Positions 1 through 8,679 of a stretch of 64,000 nt of DNA are shown here, piece by piece (position 1 is the first letter of the stretch; each line of letters starts with the position of its first letter). The notes beneath the pieces were generated by a model. That model was given only the letters and a program-made list of their open reading frames with translations. It was not told the DNA's origin and did not search any database. The stretch spans positions 62,001 through 126,000 of the forward strand of contig CAUZFZ010000001.1 in NCBI GenBank assembly GCA_963579025.1, written 5' to 3'. The DNA comes from CAUZFZ01 sp963579025. GTDB taxonomy: Bacteria; Planctomycetota; Planctomycetia; Planctomycetales; Planctomycetaceae. Position numbers and translations under genes: made by a program.

Positions 1-950
1 TTTTTCTTCGCGGCGCCGTCTCGACTTCTCGTCGCATTCCAGTTGCCCTGGCCCGACCCAGCCGAAGCCGCCGTCTGCCCGAATGCCGATTCGACACCGC
101 TTCCGCGACTGGGCAGCTCCGATTCCAGAACTGTTCCTGTGGTTCCATCATCAGCCCCGGACGCAATTGCTGACGATGGATCCATCAAAGTGGCAGCCGT
201 ATCGGAGAAACTCGACGGATCGACAAGCGTCGCATCCGGACTGCCCATACCGGGTTCAACGATCGTCGCATCGACCGGCTCGTCAACACGGTCCGGACTG
301 ATCAGATCCGGGTCAGCCAAAGTTGCCTCGTGATCTTGCTGTGGGGGGCCCGCCAATGCTGGATCCATCAGCGTCCCCTCGGTACCGCTCGAGGCCGCGG
401 ACGACACGTCGCCCGGGATCGGTTCGTCCATGATGGTCTCAGCTCTGTCGGCCGGCACCGCCTCGGCGTCTGTGTCGGGAGGGAGTGGCATCGTGCCGTC
501 GTCGCCTGTCCGCGCCTCACCTCCATCATGCACAGTCAAATCGTCGACGGTCACGTCGGCGATCGTTGCGTCGGTGCCGTTCGGTGCGGCGTCGGGGGCG
601 CTCTCCAGCGAGACGGTGTCGCTCGAGGGCGAGCCAACGGGTTTACCACCACCCAGACTTTCATCCATCATCGTCTGGTCGGCTGTGTCGAATGAGGACC
701 CGGGCGAAGCGTTGGGCTCGGGAACAGCCGGTGACGCGTCCACCACAGTGGCGTCCGAGCCACCAGTCTCGACGTCAGACTTTCGTTCGGGCGTGGCTGC
801 GGCAATCGTCTGATCGACGACAGTCGCATCGAGCTCGTCTTCACGGAGACGGTCATCGTCACCAATCGTCGGACTGAAACTTCCGTCATCGGCAATCCGA
901 GTATCATCCGAATCGTGGAGATCTGGATGGTCATCATTCGGCGTCGGCAT
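1..950 (-). CDS. N-terminal part (316 aa) of a protein with an array of Thr-x-x-Asp motifs; runs off the window
   Basis: The minus strand is open from an ATG at 950 to the window edge. It encodes a very acidic, Ala/Asp/Pro-rich, low-complexity segment without obvious hydrophobic core, Cys or membrane segment, so it looks disordered. At least 12 motifs of the form T-x-x-D are seen (TIGD, TVVD twice, TMMD, TIAD, TVDD, TVHD, TIMD, TLMD twice, TLAD, TLVD) plus TIVE and TVLE. Most sit in the frame D/E-A-T-[ILV]-x-D-P. Phospho-Thr with Asp at +3 is a classical FHA-domain ligand, so this may be a phosphorylated scaffold or the N-terminal extension of a Ser/Thr kinase or FHA protein. That is inference, since the folded part lies outside the window. 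The frame was confirmed by translating every codon without a stop. Confidence 0.7.
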   Translation of the reverse strand, partial: MPTPNDDHPDLHDSDDTRIADDGSFSPTIGDDDRLREDELDATVVDQTIAAATPERKSDVETGGSDATVVDASPAVPEPNASPGSSFDTADQTMMDESLGGGKPVGSPSSDTVSLESAPDAAPNGTDATIADVTVDDLTVHDGGEARTGDDGTMPLPPDTDAEAVPADRAETIMDEPIPGDVSSAASSGTEGTLMDPALAGPPQQDHEATLADPDLISPDRVDEPVDATIVEPGMGSPDATLVDPSSFSDTAATLMDPSSAIASGADDGTTGTVLESELPSRGSGVESAFGQTAASAGSGQGNWNATRSRDGAAKK

Positions 951-1093
951 GACACAACTCCGTCATTCAAACACGGCGGGCGGCAGACGGCAGGTTAGCC
1001 ACACACGCGCATTGTCACAGCACAGATTCCGGGAGACATTCGATTCCCGGCATTCGGCCGTCAGGCGGCGACACGGAACAGCCTGGGTCGCGA

Positions 1094-1322
1094 GTTTTGA
1101 AGTTGCACACTTTCGGAGTGCGACGATGCATCGTCGCTTTCCCATTTTTCCATTTGCCGCGAAGCCGCTTACTTTTCAGTGTTTTCTCCTCACTCCGTCC
1201 TGGGCGGAATGGTAGACACGCCGTCGAAAACAGATGGAAAGCGGCTCCGTCGCAAGAGTGGCTTCGCCACGATAGGAAAGCGGTGATGCATCACCGCAGT
1301 CCAGAAATGTGCCACTTCAAAA
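1094..1322. repeat. Palindromic MITE-like element, 49-nt imperfect terminal inverted repeats
   Basis: The arms at 1094-1142 and 1275-1322 match in inverted orientation at about 39 of 49 positions. Each arm contains its own perfect 18-nt palindrome around GATGCATC (1120-1137 and 1280-1297). The two palindromes differ by paired, compensating changes (GAC/GTC in one, GGT/ACC in the other). Inner segments (around 1161-1170 and 1239-1250) continue the inverted similarity. No transposase is encoded. The element occupies most of the 951-1381 gap between two minus-strand genes. The remainder of that gap (951-1093) shows no gene and should hold the promoter of the gene starting at 950. Confidence 0.6.
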
Positions 1323-1381
1323 AGCGCGAGCGACGAGATGGCCGCGCCATCAGGAATTCCTGCCGATCCGGTTCGGCATCG

Positions 1382-3010
1382 TCAGTCTTCCAGTGTTTTG
1401 GCCAGCACCGCAAGCTGCTCGCGGAACCACTCGGGATCGTATACGGCAATCGCCCGGAGGGACTGAGGCAGTTCTTCGGCGATGACGTACTCGTCGCCGG
1501 CGGGCAGCATCAGTCGAAGCTGAGTGGTGAACTCCAGCTTCATCAGTAATTCGTCGACCTTTTTCTGTTCTGCTGCACGTTTTCCGTCGCGCCACGCGTT
1601 GAAGGTCCGGAGGTTGGCCACTGCTCGTTCCACGGATTGCTTCGATGTTTCGCCGTCCGGCGCGGCTGCCAGTTCCGGTGGATCGGAATTCAGTTCCGTC
1701 TGGATCGTGCGAATGGCCCACAGGACCTGCCGGGCGGAATTGAAGTCGGGATAGGCGTCTTCAGGCTGACTAGCCAGTTCCTTAATCGCTCGACGTGCCG
1801 CACCCTTTCCGACAGCGCTTTTGAACAGGTCTTCGGCCAGCTCATCAAGCCACGCGATCAGACCATTTTCACCGTGCGTGATTGCGTGAATCTCCTGCGG
1901 GATGCCGAAGGGCCGACGATCGAGCACGCGACGTAGTTCTTCCAGTTTGCCGTGTGCCGCGTCCCAGTCGGCCTTGAACTTCGCGTCGTCACTTCCAGCG
2001 CGGTGCCGCACACCAACTTTCACCAGTGCCGTCGCCCAGGCAAACATCTGAGGACGACCGGGAACCGTCGTTCCATAACCACGTACCTGTCGCCACGCGG
2101 GAGCAGCCAGATCATGATGGCACGCCGAGCAGTCGAAAACGGCCAGTTCCGGCCATTGCTCGCCGTCCGCATGGTGTGCCTGCGAACCGAACATATTGAG
2201 CGTTTCCCGCAACGCCATCACTCCACTGATCATCACGGACTTTGTCAGCGGCAGGTCTTCCAGCGGGTTGTGTTCGACGCCTTCATGGTTGGCTTTGATC
2301 CATGCATCCCGGTGTGTGAAGTCACCCTTCTCCTGCAACGTCCGCCAATGCACTGGCATCTGCGAAGCGAATGTCTCCAACTCGATCCCCGGCAGTGGCG
2401 GGTGACCAGCGGCGTACATCTCGTGCGTGACAAGCTTGCCTTCCTGGACATTCCCGATGTGACAGGAGAAACACAGCTTTGCCTTACTGAGTGGGTTGCG
2501 AACGTCCGTAAATCCCCAGCTCAGTTTTTCGCTGGGGTGTGTAGCGCGCCACTTGGGGTCGATGTGCGGATCGCGCCATTGTGAACCCGGACCGTGACAG
2601 GATTCACACGTCACGCCGTACTCGAACGTGGGCGGCTTTTCTTCGCCTGTCTTCCAGCCCGCGTGGCACGACAGACACGCCTGATCCTCGGTCACTTTGT
2701 AATCTGGCTTGTCCCAGGCATCGGCCAGGATTTTCTGCATGTGCTGGCCGAGTTTACCTTCCAGCAGTTCGTACGCCTGGCGGTGTTTGTCGTGAGCAAA
2801 GATCTCAGTTTCGGTGAGCGCAGTGAAATCGCGACTCAGCGTCACGAATGGCGAATCGTCAGCCGCAAGTTTCTGGTTATGGCAGAGCACGCACTGTCCG
2901 AGTCCGATGTATTCCGGACCGGGCTTCTCGTCCTGGGCATTGGCCGATGTGGTTATGGCGACGAACCCTGCCGCGCCTAAGACGAGCCAATTCAACAGTG
3001 GGCGGTACAT
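1382..3010 (-). CDS. Secreted multiheme (pentaheme) cytochrome c, last gene of the redox operon
   Basis: 542 aa. A Sec signal peptide (MYRPLLNWLVLGAAGF..., cleavage near SANA) is followed by five CXXCH heme motifs: CVLCH, CLSCH, CESCH, CFSCH and CSACH. The spacing resembles the cytochrome c554-like multiheme family. The C-terminal third is helical and heme-free. The ATG at 3010 is preferred over an upstream in-frame start because GAGGATC lies six bases before it. The protein is a diverged paralogue of its upstream neighbour (same order of hemes, shared W-R-Q-x-R-G-Y-G/A segment after the last heme). It is probably a periplasmic electron carrier or terminal acceptor protein for the operon. The substrate is unknown. 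Confidence 0.85.
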   Translation of the reverse strand: MYRPLLNWLVLGAAGFVAITTSANAQDEKPGPEYIGLGQCVLCHNQKLAADDSPFVTLSRDFTALTETEIFAHDKHRQAYELLEGKLGQHMQKILADAWDKPDYKVTEDQACLSCHAGWKTGEEKPPTFEYGVTCESCHGPGSQWRDPHIDPKWRATHPSEKLSWGFTDVRNPLSKAKLCFSCHIGNVQEGKLVTHEMYAAGHPPLPGIELETFASQMPVHWRTLQEKGDFTHRDAWIKANHEGVEHNPLEDLPLTKSVMISGVMALRETLNMFGSQAHHADGEQWPELAVFDCSACHHDLAAPAWRQVRGYGTTVPGRPQMFAWATALVKVGVRHRAGSDDAKFKADWDAAHGKLEELRRVLDRRPFGIPQEIHAITHGENGLIAWLDELAEDLFKSAVGKGAARRAIKELASQPEDAYPDFNSARQVLWAIRTIQTELNSDPPELAAAPDGETSKQSVERAVANLRTFNAWRDGKRAAEQKKVDELLMKLEFTTQLRLMLPAGDEYVIAEELPQSLRAIAVYDPEWFREQLAVLAKTLED

Positions 3011-3111
3011 GATGATCCTCGTTTGTTGTAGCCGCATGAATGCGGTTTCTCGCCGGTCAGCACTGCACAGGGGCGAATCCGATGGACTGGTAGCGACGTA
3101 CGAAAAACCTT

Positions 3112-4659
3112 CTACGACTCGCCAGCCAGCGCGTTGTGAATCCTGTCGAACTGCTCCGAAATCGCTGTCGCGTTTGTTTTGCTGTATGTCTGCGGGCTGT
3201 CGAAGCGATCAGGAAATCCAAGCTGATTACGAATCTCATTCAGCGAATCATTGATCAGGCGGTCTTCCGCCGTCGGCTCTGAATCTTCACCTGCTCGACC
3301 CTGAACGTCACGACGCCCCTGCTGCAGGGCGATCAACGCGAGATACGATTGCGTTGCCGCATCCCAGCTCTGCATGGCGTGATGACCACCAGACTTTGAC
3401 AGGTCACGCAACAGGTGCGTCAACTGATCCTCATTGGGCGTGCTGTTATTGACCTTGGCGGCCAGCCATTGGAGCTGCTGACGGAGTTTTCCGGACGCCC
3501 CAATTACGAGTTCCTGTTTTGGCAGTGGTTTCGACATCTCCAGCATCAGGTGCGACAAAGCGCTGTCCTTGCCAGCAATGTCCCCGTCACCAAGCTCGTT
3601 CGACACCGCAGGCACCAGCGGAAAGAGCCATGTGCCCCAGGGATAGCCACCCGGTCGACGTCCGGCATAACCTCGCCCCTGCCGCCAACTGGGAGCCGAC
3701 AAATCGTGATGGCACGAGAAACACTCGACTTCGGCGTATTCGGGCCAGATGGGAATAGTCATCTGCGCCGGGTACGGCTTTGCCTCAGAAAACTGCTTGA
3801 TGTCGAGCGATGCGTTTTTCGCACGGAACAGCAGAAGATCGAGTCCAGCTTCGGCGGAGGCGAGTTGCCCAATGGCCCAGATTTTTGCCTCGAAGGCAGA
3901 AGCCTTTTCATTTCCGGCACTGGCTCGCTTGCGGTCTTTGTTGCGATCCCAGTGAGGCGGCATGTTTGCGTTGAACGCCGCCAGTTCAAAGAACAGTCGA
4001 GGGTGACCGGCGGCATACAGATCGTGATTCACATCGCGACCGGGTTCACCGACGTGGCAGTCAGCACAGACCAGTGCGCGGGTCCACAGGTCTTTCGTAT
4101 CGCGGAAGCCGTATTTGGCCTTTTCCTCGGGCGACTTGCTGGACCAGTCCTTGCGAACATGGGGAGCGAGCCATTTCGAGGCGGCTCCATGACACGCCTC
4201 GCAGCCAACGCCGTCGAGAAGCTCTGAATAGTGCGCGACTGTATGATCAAACGGCGGATCCGTTTGCGGTGCATGACAGTTCAGACACAGCGGCGCCTCG
4301 TGAGCGGGCTTGTCGAGATGCATCAACTTTACCATCAGCTTCGATTCTTCGTTGTAAAGAACCGAGAACGCTTTGGCGTGTGCGTCGTCCTGGATCCAGA
4401 TGCTGTATTCCGCTCCCAGCGGACCGTTGGTGCCGCCACCTCCGTGGCAGTTGGCGGCGGCGCAGCCGCCCACACCGACGAAACGGTGTGCCGCCGCTGC
4501 AACGGTTTCCGCGCCGGCGTCTTCGCCGGAATCACGGTCCGGGTTGAGAGCGACCAGTTGGCCGGATGGTTCAGCAGCCTCCACAGGCGGGCTGAGGTGG
4601 GTCAGTCCGATGAGTGCGGCTGTCCCGATTACAAGTCTGCAGTGCGATGTCCAGTGCAT
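3112..4659 (-). CDS. Secreted multiheme cytochrome c with one CX4CH heme site
   Basis: 515 aa with an N-terminal signal peptide ending near PPVEAAEP. Heme-binding motifs are CAAANCH (a CX4CH variant), CLNCH, CEACH, CADCH and CFSCH, so five c-type hemes. Further histidines (HHD, HGG, HVG) could be distal ligands. The protein is paralogous to the next gene (1382-3010), with 101 bp between them. A small hairpin (CCGCAT/ATGCGG at 3032-3045) lies in that gap and might separate the messages. The family resembles c554-like multiheme proteins common in planctomycetes. A periplasmic electron-transfer role is inferred from the signal peptide and operon context. Confidence 0.85.
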   Translation of the reverse strand: MHWTSHCRLVIGTAALIGLTHLSPPVEAAEPSGQLVALNPDRDSGEDAGAETVAAAAHRFVGVGGCAAANCHGGGGTNGPLGAEYSIWIQDDAHAKAFSVLYNEESKLMVKLMHLDKPAHEAPLCLNCHAPQTDPPFDHTVAHYSELLDGVGCEACHGAASKWLAPHVRKDWSSKSPEEKAKYGFRDTKDLWTRALVCADCHVGEPGRDVNHDLYAAGHPRLFFELAAFNANMPPHWDRNKDRKRASAGNEKASAFEAKIWAIGQLASAEAGLDLLLFRAKNASLDIKQFSEAKPYPAQMTIPIWPEYAEVECFSCHHDLSAPSWRQGRGYAGRRPGGYPWGTWLFPLVPAVSNELGDGDIAGKDSALSHLMLEMSKPLPKQELVIGASGKLRQQLQWLAAKVNNSTPNEDQLTHLLRDLSKSGGHHAMQSWDAATQSYLALIALQQGRRDVQGRAGEDSEPTAEDRLINDSLNEIRNQLGFPDRFDSPQTYSKTNATAISEQFDRIHNALAGES

Positions 4660-4836
4660 GTGTATCTCCGACGGTCGTCAGCCGCTTCCCTGCGACAGCA
4701 TACCCCTCCAGTCTTGCGCTCGCCCGCACTTCTGTTCGGAACGTCTGTAAAGGTCGTACCTGTATGAAGAGCGTCGGGGTCAGGGAAACTCTGCCGGTCA
4801 ACGATCCATAGCGCGACGGAGACGGAGCTTCATTTC

Positions 4837-6399
4837 TTACTTCGAGTTTTTGCCGGACAAACCTGCGTTCGGATTTGCCGTTGACGGAGCAAGTTGTGGA
4901 TTCAATGTTCCGATGAACTCGTCTTGTGAGTGATCGTGGTAGACGTGGCATTCCACACAATCTGAACGTGCCCCCATAAATCGCGTGCCCGACGCCGGAG
5001 TCGGCTGGATCGGATTTGGTGAGTGGCATTCACGACACAGTTCCATTCCCGGAAGGATCACGTCACTGGTAAGACTGCTCTCAAACACACCAGTGTGACA
5101 TTCGGCGCAATTCAACACCTGATGAGACCGATGGCTGAAGACGGCATGCGGCTGCCAGCGACTCGGGATGTTCGGCGGCACGATAGACCAGTCACTCGGC
5201 GAGTCTTCATTCTTGATCGCGTGGCAGTAAGTGCATCCGCCTCTGGCTTCCGAGCCAAAAAAGACTCGCTCATGACTGAGTGCAACTTTTTCCGCGTTCA
5301 TAATCTGTTCGGCCAGCCACTGTGACTGGTCCCCGGACAGTTTCTGTTGCTCGTTCTTGCGTCCAGGAATCACTCGTCGCGGAGCGGCGTTGAGCCTGGC
5401 TGGCTGTTCGCGCGCCAGTTGCGTGTACTTGTTGCGGAGATAGCCACGTACTGTCTCTGGTACTTCGTGGGGCACGACTTCGTTCGGAAATCGTTCGTTG
5501 TCGTAATACAGAGGGTGGCAGGACTGGCAATTCTTCTCGTATGTCATGGGCAGCATGTAGCGGCCTTCGGGGTCCATCCGGTGACAGACATTGCACGCCT
5601 CGGACAGGTCCGTGAAACGTTGCTGCTTTTCTCGGTCGCCGAAGTCAATGATGCCATAGACCAGATTCCCGTTCTCGTCCCGCTCGGATTTAAGGTGAGC
5701 CGAGTGATTGAAGGAAATCTGAGCCTTGTCTCCCCAGCCGACACCATCGACGTAACTGAGAAGTTCGTACACTTTGTGCGGGTCACCGACATCAGCCGTC
5801 GCGTCCGAGCCAGAGGCGATCAGTTTTTCAAACGCGAACGGGGGATGCCCGCCCGGGCTGCCGAACTCCGTCACGGCAGTTGCGAATGTCGTCGATGGTT
5901 CCGTCGATCCTTTGAAAAACTCGCCACCATCCTGCAGCACGACAAGAGCCGAATGGCACTCCGTGCAGACGCGATCCGGCGACCGCTTCAGGTCCACATC
6001 ACCGGCATGATCGACATGACAGTACGCACATGAGATGTCGTCATGGACCGGAAACTGATTCTTGTGATGTTCCGCACCGGGGTGGCAGGCCAGGCAGTCG
6101 TTGTTGTCCACGGAATAGACGTGAGAACTGAAATCGAAGTTGACGACGCGATCCAGCGTGGTCCACTCGCTGTGGCACTTGGCGCAGTCGTTTTCGAAGA
6201 TGCGGTGAGGCGTGGCGAGATCGCCGCCCTCATAGACCGCAAGGTTTCCGCGGGCGCCTTCAAACCAGAGCCACAGCAGGCAGAAGAGGCTGAGCCACAG
6301 CGACCACCGCCATGTCCTGCGATAGAACCGGTTCGGGCGCTTCTGGACGTCAATCTCGACCCGTTGCGCCAGCTCTCGACTTGTATAAGGTTGGACCAT
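4837..6399 (-). CDS. Membrane-anchored decaheme cytochrome c
   Basis: 520 aa. One N-terminal transmembrane anchor (about residues 29-48, WSLWLSLFCLLWLWF) with basic residues before it, so the hemes face the periplasm. Ten CXXCH motifs are visible in order: CAKCH, CLACH, CAYCH, CTECH, CNVCH, CQSCH, CTYCH, CAECH, CRECH, CVECH. The first four are tightly packed in cytochrome c3/c7 style (doubled-CXXCH) with scattered His for bis-His ligation. It lies 72 bp after the cytochrome b gene, so it is the natural electron acceptor from that membrane protein, in the way NapC/NrfH or CymA-type anchors serve quinol oxidation. The start lacks a strong Shine-Dalgarno sequence. Its substrate or partner outside the operon is not apparent. 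Confidence 0.88.
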   Translation of the reverse strand: MVQPYTSRELAQRVEIDVQKRPNRFYRRTWRWSLWLSLFCLLWLWFEGARGNLAVYEGGDLATPHRIFENDCAKCHSEWTTLDRVVNFDFSSHVYSVDNNDCLACHPGAEHHKNQFPVHDDISCAYCHVDHAGDVDLKRSPDRVCTECHSALVVLQDGGEFFKGSTEPSTTFATAVTEFGSPGGHPPFAFEKLIASGSDATADVGDPHKVYELLSYVDGVGWGDKAQISFNHSAHLKSERDENGNLVYGIIDFGDREKQQRFTDLSEACNVCHRMDPEGRYMLPMTYEKNCQSCHPLYYDNERFPNEVVPHEVPETVRGYLRNKYTQLAREQPARLNAAPRRVIPGRKNEQQKLSGDQSQWLAEQIMNAEKVALSHERVFFGSEARGGCTYCHAIKNEDSPSDWSIVPPNIPSRWQPHAVFSHRSHQVLNCAECHTGVFESSLTSDVILPGMELCRECHSPNPIQPTPASGTRFMGARSDCVECHVYHDHSQDEFIGTLNPQLAPSTANPNAGLSGKNSK

Positions 6400-6471
6400 T
6401 TTAGTTTGTTCGTAATCGCCGAATCGACTCGGCTCGATTGCGTGGTAAAGACGAGACGGACAGTCAGCCTC

Positions 6472-8670
6472 TTACGGAACCTTCCAGGGGACGACACGTA
6501 GAGCTACGACAATGTGGATCGCCACCAGGACGAACAGTGCAATGGAAACCGGGATATGCAGGGCCAGCCAGTAGTGCAGCCAGTGATGAATGCGTTCCTG
6601 CTCTGCGAACTGACGATGCTCCTCGCAGCGTGTCTCCAGAGACTCCAGAGTCGTGTGTAGTTCAACCGGCAACGTCGACCGCATCTGTGAAAACGCCCGA
6701 GTTGATTCGGTGACTCCCGACAGACGCCCCTTACGCCCCTTACCAGTCAGATAAGGTCTGACAGTGTCGGCGTAGAAGTCTCGCAACTCTTCGGTTCGCA
6801 GAACGGGTCCGACAGGTCGAACTTTTTTCGTCGGTGGTGGCGGTGCGGCCGGAGCAGCTGCTGCTGCCGGACCGGCGGCAGCAGCCGCAGCTTTTGCGGC
6901 TTCAATTCGTTCTTCGCCACCGCTGCCTGGAGCCGCCTGTAAGCGGATAATATCGATGGTTGTCAATTCAGCACTACCGCCGCCAGCCGCTGGAGCAGCG
7001 CCACCTGCAGCCTGTTGGCGCATCATGTCGAGCGGGGACAATCCACCGCCCGCACTGGCCGCCGCCGGAAGTGCCGCGGTCGTTGCTGCCGGCTCCTCTT
7101 CTTCTTTAGCCCAGGCAGAGCCATCGATGTACGGTCGTGCCTTCTCCGCACTGGTCGTTGCCAGCGCGTCGGTGTAGCCGTACTTCTCGGTTAGCAGTGC
7201 AGTGATTCCTTTGACCTCGACATCCGCTTTGCGTCGCCGCATTCCGGCCGCCACGTCGCCACCAGCGATGAAGACACGAGCCTGTTCTGCCGCTTCGTCA
7301 GCCAGATGAGACGTAAAGTTGTATTTCTCTTGCAGCAAAGCCCGTATCTCATCGGCCTCTTTCTGAGCTTTGCCATCTCGCAAGGCTGCTGCCATCTCTT
7401 CATCTAACTCGCCCAGGAACGGCCGCGCCTTTTCGGCGGCGGTCGTCGCAAGACCTTTATCGAAGCCATACTTCTCCACAAAGAAGTCTCGGATGGAGTC
7501 GACCTCGCGATCGGGGTCCTGCACCAGAAACGGCCGCGCTTTGTTCGCGGCTTCTGCGGCGAGTCCTGAATCAAACCCGTATTTCTCTGTCAGCAAATTG
7601 CGGATGGACTGCATTTCGCTGCCGATGTCTTCAACCAGAACTCTCGCGATCTTCGGTCCTGTGTCGGCAGGTTTGGCGGCTGATTTTGACTTTGCCTCGC
7701 TGGCGGCGGCCGGTGCGGGACCTGCGGCGGAGGGTGCGGGTGCTTCACCTTTACGTACGGCTTCGAGATAAGCCTCGACTCGCTCGGCACCGCCCGTTCC
7801 AAACGCACCGTGCAGGCGAATAAGCTGAGGAACAGGGACGTCCGGCTTGTCGCCAGCATCGGCCGCTGCATCCGGCTTCTCAACCGCAGATGCTGCCGCC
7901 GGTTCGATGCCTTTGACGTCGTACACTTCGAGCAACATCGAAGTAAAGTCGTCCTCAGTGCGTGTCCAACCGTTTGTTTTCGATTGACGGGCCAGGTCGC
8001 GGTAGAATTCCTGATCGTCCTCCGGGACCCAGTTCAGCCAGTTGCCGCGTTCGGTTTTAACTTTGTCTTTTTCCGACTTGTCACCGCCCGCCTCGCGATC
8101 ACGCAGGGATGCGGACTTCTTTGCCAGGCCTTCAATCTGGTTTTGCAGCGGGTCGTTCTTGAGTGAAATCCTGCCGCAATGCTCGAACACCACCCGGTCT
8201 GACAGGATGCGGTTTCTTTTTCGCACGTACGGCACCTGGACCATGGCGGTTTCACGATCAACGCGGGACGCCATCAGCTTCGGCAGGAAGTGCTGCATCG
8301 CCAGGCCGAAGAAACCGCTCACCACAACCGTGAGGAAGAACAGCCACAGAATCTGCTCCAGTAGTCCGCCGAGACCGAACCCGGCGTGGAACATGATCAT
8401 GGGAAAGCTGAGCGTACCGAGCCACAGGTGCCCGCGCAGCCAGAACTGGGCGCTGCCAATTCTCCAGAAGGGGACCTGACGCTTCCCGGCGAGCATGCCG
8501 GCAAAGATCATCATGGCCGTCCCAACGACCCCGTACAGCAGGCCCATCATGCTGCCGCCCGTGGGACCTCGCGGCGAGACCTGAGCGTACATGACGTACG
8601 ACGCTGCGGAGACCGCAAGAATCACAGTCGAAACCACAGCCCACTTCTGATGTGTCCTGTCCAGGAGCAC
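6472..8670 (-). CDS. Split cytochrome b-like membrane protein with ~540-aa insert carrying four helical repeats
   Basis: 732 aa. Four transmembrane helices lie in the first 130 residues. The third carries two His (GHLWLG...FHAGF), a heme b ligand pattern. A fifth helix lies at about 695-725 with three His (HYWLALHIP...AIHIV). Together they form a plausible diheme b-type core. Between helices 4 and 5 is a long Ala/Pro-rich segment. It contains four copies of a ~33-residue unit, consensus I-R-x-L-L-x-E-K-Y-G-F-x-x-x-L-A-x-x-A-A-E-K-A-R-P-F, at about residues 349-381, 384-417, 433-468 and 482-516. The GTG start at 8670 is supported by AAGGAT seven bases upstream, which overlaps the stop of the preceding gene, so translation is probably coupled. 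The likely role is moving electrons between the Fe-S protein or quinol and the decaheme cytochrome. Confidence 0.75.
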   Translation of the reverse strand: MLLDRTHQKWAVVSTVILAVSAASYVMYAQVSPRGPTGGSMMGLLYGVVGTAMMIFAGMLAGKRQVPFWRIGSAQFWLRGHLWLGTLSFPMIMFHAGFGLGGLLEQILWLFFLTVVVSGFFGLAMQHFLPKLMASRVDRETAMVQVPYVRKRNRILSDRVVFEHCGRISLKNDPLQNQIEGLAKKSASLRDREAGGDKSEKDKVKTERGNWLNWVPEDDQEFYRDLARQSKTNGWTRTEDDFTSMLLEVYDVKGIEPAAASAVEKPDAAADAGDKPDVPVPQLIRLHGAFGTGGAERVEAYLEAVRKGEAPAPSAAGPAPAAASEAKSKSAAKPADTGPKIARVLVEDIGSEMQSIRNLLTEKYGFDSGLAAEAANKARPFLVQDPDREVDSIRDFFVEKYGFDKGLATTAAEKARPFLGELDEEMAAALRDGKAQKEADEIRALLQEKYNFTSHLADEAAEQARVFIAGGDVAAGMRRRKADVEVKGITALLTEKYGYTDALATTSAEKARPYIDGSAWAKEEEEPAATTAALPAAASAGGGLSPLDMMRQQAAGGAAPAAGGGSAELTTIDIIRLQAAPGSGGEERIEAAKAAAAAAGPAAAAAPAAPPPPTKKVRPVGPVLRTEELRDFYADTVRPYLTGKGRKGRLSGVTESTRAFSQMRSTLPVELHTTLESLETRCEEHRQFAEQERIHHWLHYWLALHIPVSIALFVLVAIHIVVALRVVPWKVP

Positions 8671-8679
8671 GGCGAATCC

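Noticed and set aside
1097..1549. 150-codon open frame on the plus strand
   Set aside because: It runs through the palindromic element and into the antisense of the cytochrome gene; no start signal or protein-like composition.
3415..4227. 270-codon plus-strand frame inside the pentaheme cytochrome gene
   Set aside because: The opposite frame carries five heme motifs and a signal peptide, so this one is its shadow.
6956..7771. Ala/Ser-rich plus-strand frames opposite the cytochrome b insert
   Set aside because: They are shadows of GC-rich Ala codons on the minus strand.
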